Below are positions 53,321 to 62,728 of a DNA stretch of 64,000 bases, in pieces; positions within the stretch are counted from its first letter, which is position 1, and every line of letters begins with the position of its first letter. Origin of the DNA: Macrolepiota albuminosa (Eukaryota > Basidiomycota > Agaricomycetes > Agaricales > Agaricaceae); contig JAMWFC010000055.1 in assembly GCA_027475525.1 (NCBI GenBank), positions 1,096,212 through 1,160,211 on the forward strand, in the 5' to 3' direction. A program made the translations under genes and the position numbers. The notes below the pieces were generated by a model, which was not told the origin of the DNA, made no database searches, and was given only the letters and a program-made list of their open reading frames with translations.

Positions 53321-53770
53321 GTCTTCGCGATGACCAGCCCGACCGGCCTGGTGTGGACTCCCCGCTGTGATCGTGCTCACGTCATGATGGACCCTCCGTC
53401 TTCGCGATGACCAGCCTGACCGGCCTGGTGTGGACTCCCCGCTGTGATCGTGCTCACGTCATGATGGACCCTCCACTTTCCTAGAGCGTGTCACCTCTTT
53501 CCTTCACCACTATCCTGCTGGCAGCGTGCCAGAACTGGACGATGGCGCCTCGAATTAAGTCGTCGCTGCCGGTTGCTGCGTGCGGCCTGTGAGATCTGGG
53601 CGGATAGCAAACCTCTGATGCAGTTTGGTATGGAGAAGGCCTGGAGTCGCATTTTTCAGGTGCGCTCCTGCCTTTTTCGCCCTCTTCTTTGCTGACAGTC
53701 GCTAATTAAAGCAAATTCCTCCCACCTCCACGCGAGAGCGTCTTGAGCTGCTGCTGGAAGAAAGCCACTA
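53321..53770 (+). pseudogene. Broken relative of the antisense helical-domain gene (element D)
   Basis: Frame fragments encode FLERVTSFLHHYPAGSVPELDDG (from 53478, residue run described by its ends) and, in another frame, RRCRLLRAACEIWADSKPLM up to a GTGCGC donor at about 53660. A short downstream exon (RERLELLLEES) follows. The pattern of an amphipathic helix, Gly/Pro turn, then RRxRxLxxAxxxW resembles the ORF at 54238 and exon 1 of the zinc-cluster gene. Stops and frame changes show it is not intact here. A 77-bp duplication covers 53321-53474. Confidence 0.4.
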
Positions 53771-54237
53771 TCTGGTCCGTCTGTCCTTACCCCGTTACTC
53801 CTTTCTTTTCCTGTCTAACCGCGCCTTCTTCACCAGTCTCCTCGTTCTTCTACCGGTGGTCGCCTCTTTCGTGGCCCCTCTGACGGAGGGACGCGTCTCC
53901 TCCTGTTGCCCGCTCCTTGATTTGCTTCCACCTCCCATGTCGTTTATGTAAGGTGATCTTCCCTTCTCCGTAGCGCCACAGAACTGACAGATTTTAGATT
54001 CTTGATTTCCAATGTCGTCGTATATTAAATGCATCGTTGTTGTCGCCCCCCCCCCCAGAACTGACAGATTTTAGATTCTTGATTTCCAATGTCGTCGTAT
54101 ATTAAATGCATCGTTGTTGTCGCCCCCCCCCTCGTGATTGTTTCGCCCATGTAAAAGTTCCTAAGTCGCTGCGACCCTGCAAGTAGCTAGAGATATTTTA
54201 TGGGCTCTGCCGCCCTTAAGTTTGTTAGTATTTCATC
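53771..54237. other. Spacer, element D
   Basis: No convincing coding sequence. A 77-bp duplication (53981/54058) and two runs of about ten C lie here. Confidence 0.4.
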
Positions 54238-54956
54238 ATGCCAGCACCCTCCATACTTCTCCCAGATCCGGAACTTCCTCACCGCCCCGCGATCTTGGAT
54301 CGTATTGAACACTTCCTGGCTATTATGCCTACGGGGGGTTTCCCTCATGAAAACGGAAATACCATGACCCTGGTGCGCCGATATCGCATCCTGTTGGACG
54401 CCTCCACCGAATGGATGATAGACCAGGATGAGTCTCTGGTCACGGTTCGCCTCCTGTTAGCGCGTATCTTGTTTGTTGCTCATGTGTTCGCAGTCGACTA
54501 TTACGCCTAGCGCAGCAAGTTTGGCGAGCCTTCTTCGGGAGACTGGCAGTTTGGTTAGTCAATAGCTCTTTCCTTCTGACCTTGGGTTGCTAATTCCATG
54601 CCGTTGCCAAGAGCCTTTCATGGCTTCCCCTTCCGCTCCTGGTTGAGTCCCGTGCCCGTAGGGCAGTCCTCGACCGCGTGGTCTTTCCTTTCCCGCCCTC
54701 GCTTCAGCCCTCCTACGGGGAGTGGGACCTTTCCCCCGAACTCGCTGCCCCTCCTCCAGGCGCTCCTCCTGCGCCAACTCCTAGCGCTCCAGTACCTTCA
54801 TCCTGCATTCCTCCCGCCGTACCTCGCAACGCGCCGCCTTCGAGCACTCCGGTGCCTACACCAGGCGCCCCTCTTCCTCCTTCAGGCGGTCCTCCCTCCT
54901 TTAGGCGGCCCAAGGAGCGAGTCCGAGGTTCTCGTCGCCGGTCTTCTTTGGCGTAG
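54238..54956 (+). CDS. Second antisense ORF of element D (helical-domain protein, probably two exons)
   Basis: ATG at 54238 opens 90 codons with ILDRIEHFLAIM, a Gly/Pro turn, then LVRRYRILLDASTEWM and a hydrophobic helix (LLLARILFVAHVF). This resembles the N-terminal domain of the zinc-cluster gene upstream. A second open stretch (about 54600-54956) with Pro/Ala-rich sequence and a basic end (RRPKERVRGSRRR) is probably a later exon; the splice sites are not certain. It has no cysteine cluster. No counterpart exists between the antisense gene and pol in C or C'. Confidence 0.5.
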
Positions 54957-55103
54957 CTCGTAACGTAGTAGCCGTAGTTGATTTTGTGTCCTCGCCTGTA
55001 CCATAGCTATTTATGCCATCCAATATGCCTTCCGAAAGGGAAACATGACCTAAGTTTACTTAACGGGGGCGCTAACACCTAGCGCCTCGTCCTTCGCCTT
55101 CAT

Positions 55104-58100
55104 TTACTGTTCTTCGTCGTCGTCAACAGGGGTCTCGTCATCATCCACTAACTCCGTTTCTTCCAGTTCTCGTAGTTTAGCCGTGTCAATGTCCAGCGCT
55201 CAACAGGGGTCTCGTCATCATCCACTAACTCCGTTTCTTCCAGTTCTCGTAGTTTAGCCGTGTCAATGTCCAGCGCCGACGAAGGTAAGGAATGTGTTCC
55301 CGCGCTAAGTAGGGGATGAGTCGAAACGCCGCTACTGGTCGATGCAAAACTGAGCCGTCCAACTCGCAGAGTACATAGGCGCCTCCCCTATTGCGGGAAA
55401 CCACTATTAGGGGTCCCAGATACCGAGGTCGCATCTTTTTGTTATGGGTAACTTCGATCTTTGAGTTGCGCATTAGTACGAGGGCGCCAGAGGTGAAGTT
55501 GTAGTCTCTAATCGTGGCGCTGTGCTCGCTTTCAAATCGTAGCGCAGCTTGTCGTCTAGTTTGAAATACTACTTCGTGTAAGCGCTCGAGATCCTCCATG
55601 CGTCGCTGTAAGTCTATAGCGCGCCTAGCAATCATGTCGGTGGAAGATAGTATCGAATTTGGGGGTGGCTGTAAGTAAGTAGCTTCCACTATGTCGGCCG
55701 GGAGGAGTGGATGGGTGCCAGTCGCCGCGTAGTAGGGTGAACAACCCATCCTTTTTCGTACGGTAACCCTTTCCGACCAGAAGACCGAATAAGTCGCTTC
55801 GCTCCAGCGACTTTCGTCACCATCGACCGCCTTAAATAGCGCCTGTCGAACGTCAAAATGAGGCCTTTCTACGATTCCGTTGGCGCGCTTGTTGTAACCA
55901 GAAACCCGTATGTGTTGAATGTTGTACTTCTTGGCAAGATAAGTGAGCGCCTTAACTATCGGCGCTCCATTGTCTGTGACGATCTCGTGAAGGGCTCCCC
56001 ATCTGCAGATAACGTCCTCAAAGAGCCACTTAGCTATAGCGTCTGTATTTTCTCGTTGGAGCATACGGAACTCCGGCCAATGTACCAAGGAACACCTTCC
56101 CTGAATGATATACTTGTAGCGCCCTGACTTGGGCATGTGCATGGTGTCGATATATATTTTTCCAAATAGCGGCGCTGGTGAATGATATACTTGTAGCGCC
56201 CTGACTTGGGCATGTGCATGGTGTCGATATATATTTTTCCAAATAGCGGCGCTGGAGTCGCTACTGTTGGGGAATAAGAACCTGACGTGTCTGCTGGATT
56301 TGACAGAGATGACAAGTGCGAATATACCACGCAATATCGGCGCTAACTTGAGGCCACCAGAAGCGCTCCAAAAGGTTCGCTCTTGTTGCGTAGAGTCCAC
56401 GGTGTCCCAAGTCATCGTGCATAGCGCGTAGAATTCTAATTCGATTGTCCGGTTTAATTACTAGCTTGTGGGCGCCATGTGTCCCAAGTCATCGTGCATA
56501 GCGCGTAGAATTCTAATTCGATTGTCCGGTTTAATTACTAGCTTGTGGGCGCCATTCTATTTCGTCGCCAAAGTCGGTTTTCCACTACAAAGAAGGTCGT
56601 CGCGTATCGAATGAAGGTGGCGTATTCCGTATCCGTAAGGTCTGATGGTCGTCGCAAATCCTGTAGCCACTTCCTAACCTGGTCCACCCGCTGATCTTCT
56701 GACTTAGCTTTGGCGCTTCGAGGTACCGCCGAATATGGCAGGTTCTGACTGTCTTCTCTTAAGGGTCTTGGTTCCTCGACTATCTTTAGATCGTTAGATG
56801 GCTTAGCGACGTTATAGATACTGGCCGTGTAAAAAGTTGATGACGCCTGATATGGTCGGGGCTGGTACGGAACAATAGGGTGAAGCCAATTTGAAACTGG
56901 TTGGTCTTCGCGAAGCGCCGGAATAGGCAGCTGAATGATGTGCATGAAACCATGCAATCGATCGATCCAATCGTCAAATACATCGTTGTCGCTATCGTCT
57001 AGCGCTTCATCTTCCGGTTGTCTGGGTCGCCTAGATAATCCGTCCGGCCCGTGAAATGCACTTCTGACGTGTACTAACTCGAAGTGAAACATTAATATCG
57101 CTACTACCCAGCGGTTCATACTGGCCGACGGTTGAATATCAGGGTTCTGAAGCATTCCTTTGATGTATCGTGCGTCGACCTCGACAATGAGATTTCGTAC
57201 CCCAATGAGGTACATGCGCAGCGCCTGAAACGATCGAAACAAGCCATATAACTCTAGCTTGGGCTGACTGTAGCGCGATTCTCGGTCGTTAAGGGTAATC
57301 GATCCGAAACAATTGTAGCGCCTGATTTTCCGGTTCGCGCTATCACACTGGCATAAGAAGAAGCCAACGGCGATATATGATGTGTCAACAGCAAGTATAA
57401 CGGGATCGGCGGTAGTATAGTCAATGGGTACCAATGGTTTCGCTTCCTGTAGCGCCTTTACTAAGTCCTTCTGGGCATTGATTTGATCGGGTCCGAATTC
57501 GAAGGGGACCCCTGAACGGGTTAGGCGATTAAGGGCGTTTGCGCGATGAGAAAAATGGTGTATGAACATGCGCAGCACCCCTACAGTGCCCAAGAACGCG
57601 CGAACTTCCGAGAGGTTATGACAGACCCCCCATTTCTCCAACAGCGCTAATCGGCTCTTTTCTGGAATCCTGCCTTCTGGTGTGCAAACGTGCCCCAAAA
57701 TTTTAAACTGCGGTGCGCAAAGAACGAGCTTGTGCCCTGAAAACGTCCCGCCACAATACTTCATGCGCTGAAGTACTCGGTTAACCAGTTGAAAGAATTC
57801 CCATAGCACCATGCGAATATTAGGATTTTCCGGGTGAACTTCGGGCTTGCCATCCATCAACCGCCAATCCTTCGGGCCTTTAACTCCTACGTCGTCTATG
57901 AAACTGAGCACATGGTGGGGTATTTCGGGCTGTAGGATAAACGTAATATCGTCGTGAAATATCGGTACCGAGTTTGTCCATCCCATAGGAAGTGTGACTA
58001 GTCGTAGCGCCCCAAACGGTGTTTGAAATGTCGTCAAGTCGCGAGAGGAAGGATGGATTAAGCGCTCGTCATAGCCTACGTACAAATCCAGGGTAGCGCC

Positions 58101-59042
58101 ACATATTCGTCCCGCGAAAGATTCAGCGACGTGATCGGGAAATGGCGGTACCCCTGAATGACGAATGGTGACTTTGTTTAGCGGTTCTAGGCTGTGAACT
58201 ATACGTAGCTTCCCGTTTTTCTTTAGTACGCAGAACCACCTCGAGCGGTAGGCCGAGTTAGAAGGCTCGTATACACCTGCCGCTATCTTGGAGCGAATAA
58301 TTTGGCAGACTTCGGCTTCGATGCCCGGGGGTATGGGTCGGTTATGCTCAGTCCAGGGTACGTGCAGTATGGTTGGGATGACCACTGGTGGAAAAAAGTC
58401 AGTTCTAAGTTTACCGCGTTCTGAGTCCTCCCATGCAAAAGCCTCATTCTGTTTTTGCATGATGTCGACTAGTACGTTCATTTCCTCCGTCGAGAGGAAG
58501 CCGGTATTGTGGGCGCTAAGAAATAGCGCCTTTTGTTCTTCTGTAAATCGTCCTGTTGGTTCAAAGGGTGGTGGATTCGGATCGAGTTTTGGCAGGGTAG
58601 CCAAAGGGTCGCCTATTATTTTTCTTTCGATGCGAAATTCCTCGGGTACGGCGCTTGCTACCGGTTTTGTTTTAAGCGCTACGGGTTTATATTTCTTCTT
58701 GACCTGAACCCCTTTGCGCTTAGGAGTACTATTGTTAGCAAACGTATTATAAATAGAGTCATGGGTTCTAGCGAAACCTGATATCAAAGATTCTTTAGAG
58801 TCGGGAGTAGAAACGAAATAAGTGTCTGTTGAAAGGTTTTCAGTAATATCTGACGCAGTGAGGTATAAGTAGGATAACGCGTCACTAGTAAGCGACGAAG
58901 AAGAATTCAAGATTTCATGGGCTAAAGGGGTATAGGATATAAAGTTTACTTGCCCAGTCCGATGGTTATAGTCCAAGATAAGCGCTTCATCTCCATGATC
59001 CTCATCACTCATCTCCTCGATGGCGCCGGAAAACACTCGCAA
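55104..59042 (-). CDS. Element D Pol: RT, RNase H, integrase
   Basis: An 834-codon frame from 59042 to 56538 covers the linker, RT (TLDLYVGYDERL with D319; LPMGWTNS 351-358; FIDD 381-384), RNase H (AVDTSYIAVG, RYSQPKLELYGLF, IVEVDARYIKGML) and the linker before integrase. Integrase continues to 55104 through duplications at 56402, 56102 and 55123; its motifs are CHLCQ-type zinc binding (partly scrambled), YIDTMHM, TDNGAP, VERPHF and RPRYLGPLIV. The stop after an acidic tail is TAA at 55104, not the earlier stop at 55225 created by the duplication. The RT box is FIDD instead of YxDD. Pol is in the -1 frame from gag-protease. Confidence 0.9.
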
Positions 59043-61606
59043 GGGTCGTCGCTAACGTAAGGTCGCTTTCTCGGTCCCGGTTTCTGGAATTTCCCCCGTG
59101 GAAACGTTGGTACCGTTCTTCTGACACCCGAGTTAGGGTCGCTAATAGTTAGCGTCGTTTCGTCTTCAGACGTCGTCTTGACTACTGATCGGGCTAAGAC
59201 GTCGAAGGGCCTCCCTAATAATAAGTCGTACGCAGGCGACCTAAGAATGTGTATTTGAAGGTAAAACGTAAGATCGCCAACAGCGCATGGCACGTTACGA
59301 GCCATTCCCAAGGATCGATCAATAGTGCCGTTAGCGCTTTGCATATTAAGAATGATGGTCGGGTCATAAATGATGCCAAGCTCGTTAGCGACGTCGGCAG
59401 CCATTGAAATAATCTGTGATCCGCTGTCCACTATAGATTCTATCTCGCTTTTTCCATCAACTGTCAACATAATCGAGCGAATCGCGTGAGAGTCTTGGGC
59501 TACAGTGAGGACGGCGGGATCGTCGCTAGATCTTAGCGACTTAAGGTAAGTTTCGACCGGGTCAATGGACGTAGCTTCTTTAGGTGGGGCGGCCTCTTCT
59601 TTGATTTCCGACGCGACCGTCTCGGTTATGTACGTGAATCCAGGTAGCGCGTCGTCGCATTCGTCCACCGCCGTTACATTGTTAGCTACGTTCCGTCGAG
59701 GGGTTACCGCTGTACGCATCTGATTCCTGACGTCTGGCGCCACACTGCATAGCTCCCCTACTGACATCGTGACTTGACTTTTCATAATACGATCGAATAC
59801 TTGCTTAGATTTTTCTATGTCGTAGATTGGTGCCGTTGGTCGGTAGCCTCCTGCTGGCTTGTCTGGCGCTCCAAAGTTTCGATTGATAGGCGGAGCGTAG
59901 TTACCGGCAAGTCCTGAATACGGGTGTAGTGGCGGTTCCGTGCTAGCTGGCGCTTTGGCCGTATCAGGTGTGTCGTCGTTGATACTGGAATTCGAAGGCT
60001 TTGCAGGTGCTGGATCGGTCGTAGCGCCTGAAGGTCTATAGTCTTTCAACGGTTGCTTGCTCTTTTTAATCTCGACCCCATCGAAAACCTGATTCTTTAG
60101 CGACTTTAGCTCCCTTTCCAACGTCTCGATCCTCTCCTCTCGTGACAACGTCGGTCGCTTGCTAACAGCGTTAAGCTGGAGTACTTCATGGATTAGCGCC
60201 TGTTGTGGAGTTGTTTCTGCCTCCGCTGCGGCCGTACTATTGAGATTGCCCGTCGCTAAGTTCCCAGGGTTACGTCGATGCCATTCATCAATTCGCCCCT
60301 GGAAGGTTTGGTGCTCAGGATATAGAGGGATGTTAGCGCCGGAGGGTAGGACTATTTTCCCGTCGGCGCCTCGGCGTGCTCTTCCTTGGCGCAGGTATTG
60401 TTCGAGGATAGCGCAGCGTCCGCGAGTCATCGTATGTCCTGCCTCACCACAGAAGTGACAAGGGCCGGATTGCATATTACCTCGTGGCGCATTAAGGCTA
60501 GTCGAGATTAACGTTTCCAATTTGCTCATAACGTTTGCGACAGCCGTGTTGACTGCGTTTTCCAGGTCCTCCTTCTTGACAAAACCTCCCTGATTGTTAG
60601 TTGCGCTAGGTGCGGGCGCCGCAACAGGTGGCGCCTTTCCTCCGTTATCAGTGCTAGAAGGTCGCTGGAAGGGGATGCCAGTATCCGTGCCTTTCAGTAT
60701 CCATTTACCTGCTTCAAAGACGTCTTCTATATCGTAGGGTTCCTCAGGATGGTGGTCGGACTTAAGAATTTCTAAGCGACGAGCTATACGAGTCCAAAGT
60801 GATGTGGGAATGCCTTGTTGAAACAAGCGCCGTTCCTCGTTCCTGTAGAGTTTGCCATTCTGCACTAGCCATCTTGCAATTCGCTGGAAGTCTCGATAAT
60901 AAGTAGATAGCGTGCCTAGTGTATAAATGCCCGTTGCGAAGGTATCCTGTACCAGTTTCTGGATTTCAAGGACGGTATAGCACGTGGATTCCTCAGCGCC
61001 AGGGTACAGTTTAATGATCGCCTTTTTCCATTCCTCGTAGGTAAACGCCCTTGGCACCGCCTCTCGTGTTAATCCTTGAAACTCATCCAGTCCCGTCCAG
61101 GATTCCGCGGTGTTGTAGGAAACGTATCTGGCGGCGTATTCTTTCATTTGTGTGTTGTCGGTGACTCGGCAGTCGCGTAATAAATATTCCAATTCTCGGA
61201 AATACTGTGTTAGCTCGCGAGGTTTCGTCTCGTCCCATTTTGGCGACGAGAAGTGGTTTCTTGGCGGCATACGCGGTGTGTTTGCCTGCTCCATACTAGC
61301 TGGCGTCGACGTCGTGGTGGGAATAGTAGTGTTAGTGGTAGTTTCGCTTGGCGTAGTTGTAGTCGGTACTGGCTCGGGTAATTCTGAGTCGCTAGGTTCT
61401 GGCGATAATGACCTAGACAGCTCTTCCAAAGGAGTAAGCGGTGTATGGTTTTCACCTGCTAAGTATTCGAACGGTCGGGAAAATGGAAAGAAGCTTTCAG
61501 CCAAGCTATCTGGAGCGGCTTCAAGCTCCTGATCTAAAGTCTGCCTCGGTAGCGCGCCTGGTAAGTGTGGTGACTCAGTTAAGGTTTGTTCAAACGCGCT
61601 CTCCAA
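59009..61606 (-). CDS. Element D Gag-protease polyprotein
   Basis: The first ATG is at 61294. In-frame protein-like sequence continues upstream to the stop near 61657 and aligns with the ATG-less extension of A (GRIPPETR, PGALP, QEL). Capsid-like region (PRELTQYFRELEYLLRDC, IIKLYPGAEEST, QQGIPTSLW), CHFCGEAGHTMTRGRC knuckle, helical segment (RIETLERELKSLKNQVFDGVE), Pro-rich linker and retropepsin (SIVDSGSQIISMAADVANELG; YDLLLGRPFDVLA) follow in order. The frame is fully open, unlike the pol genes, because no 77-bp duplication falls in it. The end overlaps pol at TGTTTTCC. Confidence 0.92.
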   Translation of the reverse strand: MESAFEQTLTESPHLPGALPRQTLDQELEAAPDSLAESFFPFSRPFEYLAGENHTPLTPLEELSRSLSPEPSDSELPEPVPTTTTPSETTTNTTIPTTTSTPASMEQANTPRMPPRNHFSSPKWDETKPRELTQYFRELEYLLRDCRVTDNTQMKEYAARYVSYNTAESWTGLDEFQGLTREAVPRAFTYEEWKKAIIKLYPGAEESTCYTVLEIQKLVQDTFATGIYTLGTLSTYYRDFQRIARWLVQNGKLYRNEERRLFQQGIPTSLWTRIARRLEILKSDHHPEEPYDIEDVFEAGKWILKGTDTGIPFQRPSSTDNGGKAPPVAAPAPSATNNQGGFVKKEDLENAVNTAVANVMSKLETLISTSLNAPRGNMQSGPCHFCGEAGHTMTRGRCAILEQYLRQGRARRGADGKIVLPSGANIPLYPEHQTFQGRIDEWHRRNPGNLATGNLNSTAAAEAETTPQQALIHEVLQLNAVSKRPTLSREERIETLERELKSLKNQVFDGVEIKKSKQPLKDYRPSGATTDPAPAKPSNSSINDDTPDTAKAPASTEPPLHPYSGLAGNYAPPINRNFGAPDKPAGGYRPTAPIYDIEKSKQVFDRIMKSQVTMSVGELCSVAPDVRNQMRTAVTPRRNVANNVTAVDECDDALPGFTYITETVASEIKEEAAPPKEATSIDPVETYLKSLRSSDDPAVLTVAQDSHAIRSIMLTVDGKSEIESIVDSGSQIISMAADVANELGIIYDPTIILNMQSANGTIDRSLGMARNVPCAVGDLTFYLQIHILRSPAYDLLLGRPFDVLARSVVKTTSEDETTLTISDPNSGVRRTVPTFPRGKFQKPGPRKRPYVSDDPCECFPAPSRR

Positions 61607-61664
61607 TAGGAGGCGGCGCTGTCGCTGGGCTCGAGTTTCCGGCGGAATTCTGCCTCAATAGAAC

Positions 61665-61682
61665 CCCTCGCGGTGGGCTCCA
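61665..61682 (-). promoter_or_regulatory. Primer binding site of element D
   Basis: Identical 18-mer to A and C on the minus strand, 3 bp from the 5' LTR. Confidence 0.75.
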
Positions 61683-61685
61683 AAA

Positions 61686-62728
61686 TGATGACGCCAACTG
61701 TGGTTGGGTGCGCTGGACGTATACGCAGTACAACGCCGTCTCCAGCGCCTGGCGTATGGGTTTGTGAGGAGTCCCGGCAGGGTCCCGGTGTGCTCGAGCA
61801 GAGGTGATAGGGCGATGCGCTAGATGATAGCGCCTCGGATGCTACCTAGCAAGTGGTAAGCGTCGTAGTTTAGGGGAAGTTATAGAGAAAGAAACGAATA
61901 GCGCAGCGTAGCGTGCCCGTAGGTGGCACCGTAAACGACAAAGACGAGATAGACGAAGCTAGCGCCGAACTTGGTGGCAAAGTCAGGCAACGCTAGTGCG
62001 ATTTGAACGCTAAGTGTAACTGGGTGCTCAAGAGGTTACGATTCATTGTTATATACATGGCAAGTAGCTAGTTTTTATACTATGCGCTACATTATTTCCA
62101 AAATAAGTCCATTGACGGCGCTACCAATTAGCGCCTCTCTTCGTGACTGTAGCTAACGGCCACCTGTCAACGGCGACCTGCAGCGCATGGGTGACGGCGA
62201 CCAACGGCGACTCTAAAACTACTTAGAAGTGGTACGAGTTTGCTCACTTTTTGATGTAATTTAATTGGCCATGCCATCCCGGGGTATGGTCGGGGAATCC
62301 TCGACAGACGCCGTGAGCGCTAATTCCGGCGCTAAACATTGTACCATATTTTGATAGATTTAAATGTCGGGTCTGCGTGTATCCTGTCTCATCGTCATTG
62401 ATTCTTTTAGACTTCTGATTGAGGTGCCTCGGTGATTGACAGCGCCAATTGCTAACTCCTTCCAGTACTGATCGGGGTTTGGTCAGAGTCCCCTCCCGCC
62501 GTTATGCTAGCGCTATGAGTCCTGAGTCTTCTTGGTCTTCAAAGTAACTGAGTGGAGTGCGCTGAGGGGCTGATGCTGGTGATTGAGATGAATGGATAAG
62601 TCTTGCCATAGAGCGCCCGCGCTAGGGCTGCTCTGTATCCAAGGCTGGTCGCTAGAGCCTTTAGTGTGTCAAGTGTTGGTCGGCCTATAATGTCCCTTGA
62701 TGCGCTCAGTCCGAGTAGAAGCCTATCA
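61686..62728 (-). repeat. Element D 5' LTR
   Basis: 1043 bp, TGATGACGCCAACTG to GCCTATCA on the plus strand; complete partner of the split 3' LTR. Confidence 0.93.

Larger units (their letters stand above)
12371..56555. repeat. Set of about 30 tandem duplications, all of 77-bp period (assembly artefact)
   Basis: First copies start at about 12371, 17636, 19108, 19591, 19734, 30384, 31101, 31631, 32181, 32574, 33532, 33765, 34798, 42309, 43016, 43306, 43926, 44334, 47857, 48224, 48473, 48794, 50281, 51914, 52421, 53321, 53981, 55123, 56102 and 56402. In each case the same sequence begins again 77 bp later. The sequences are unrelated to one another and only the period is shared. They occur only in repetitive DNA, none in the 1-9.5 kb gene block. 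This is what unmerged k=77 overlaps from a de Bruijn assembly would look like. Confidence 0.9.
36913..62728 (-). mobile_element. Element D: complete Ty3/Gypsy element with two antisense genes, split by nested element C
   Basis: Flanked by the 4-bp target duplication GCGG (36909-36912 and 62729-62732). LTRs are 1043 bp each: 61686-62728, and 36913-37339 plus 49272-49887, with element C and a CCAT duplication between. Internal order on the minus strand is PBS, gag-protease, pol, then a 5 kb region with plus-strand genes, then polypurine tract. By eye the two LTRs differ at about 8 sites, nearly all C/T or G/A changes, so insertion is recent. Confidence 0.9.
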
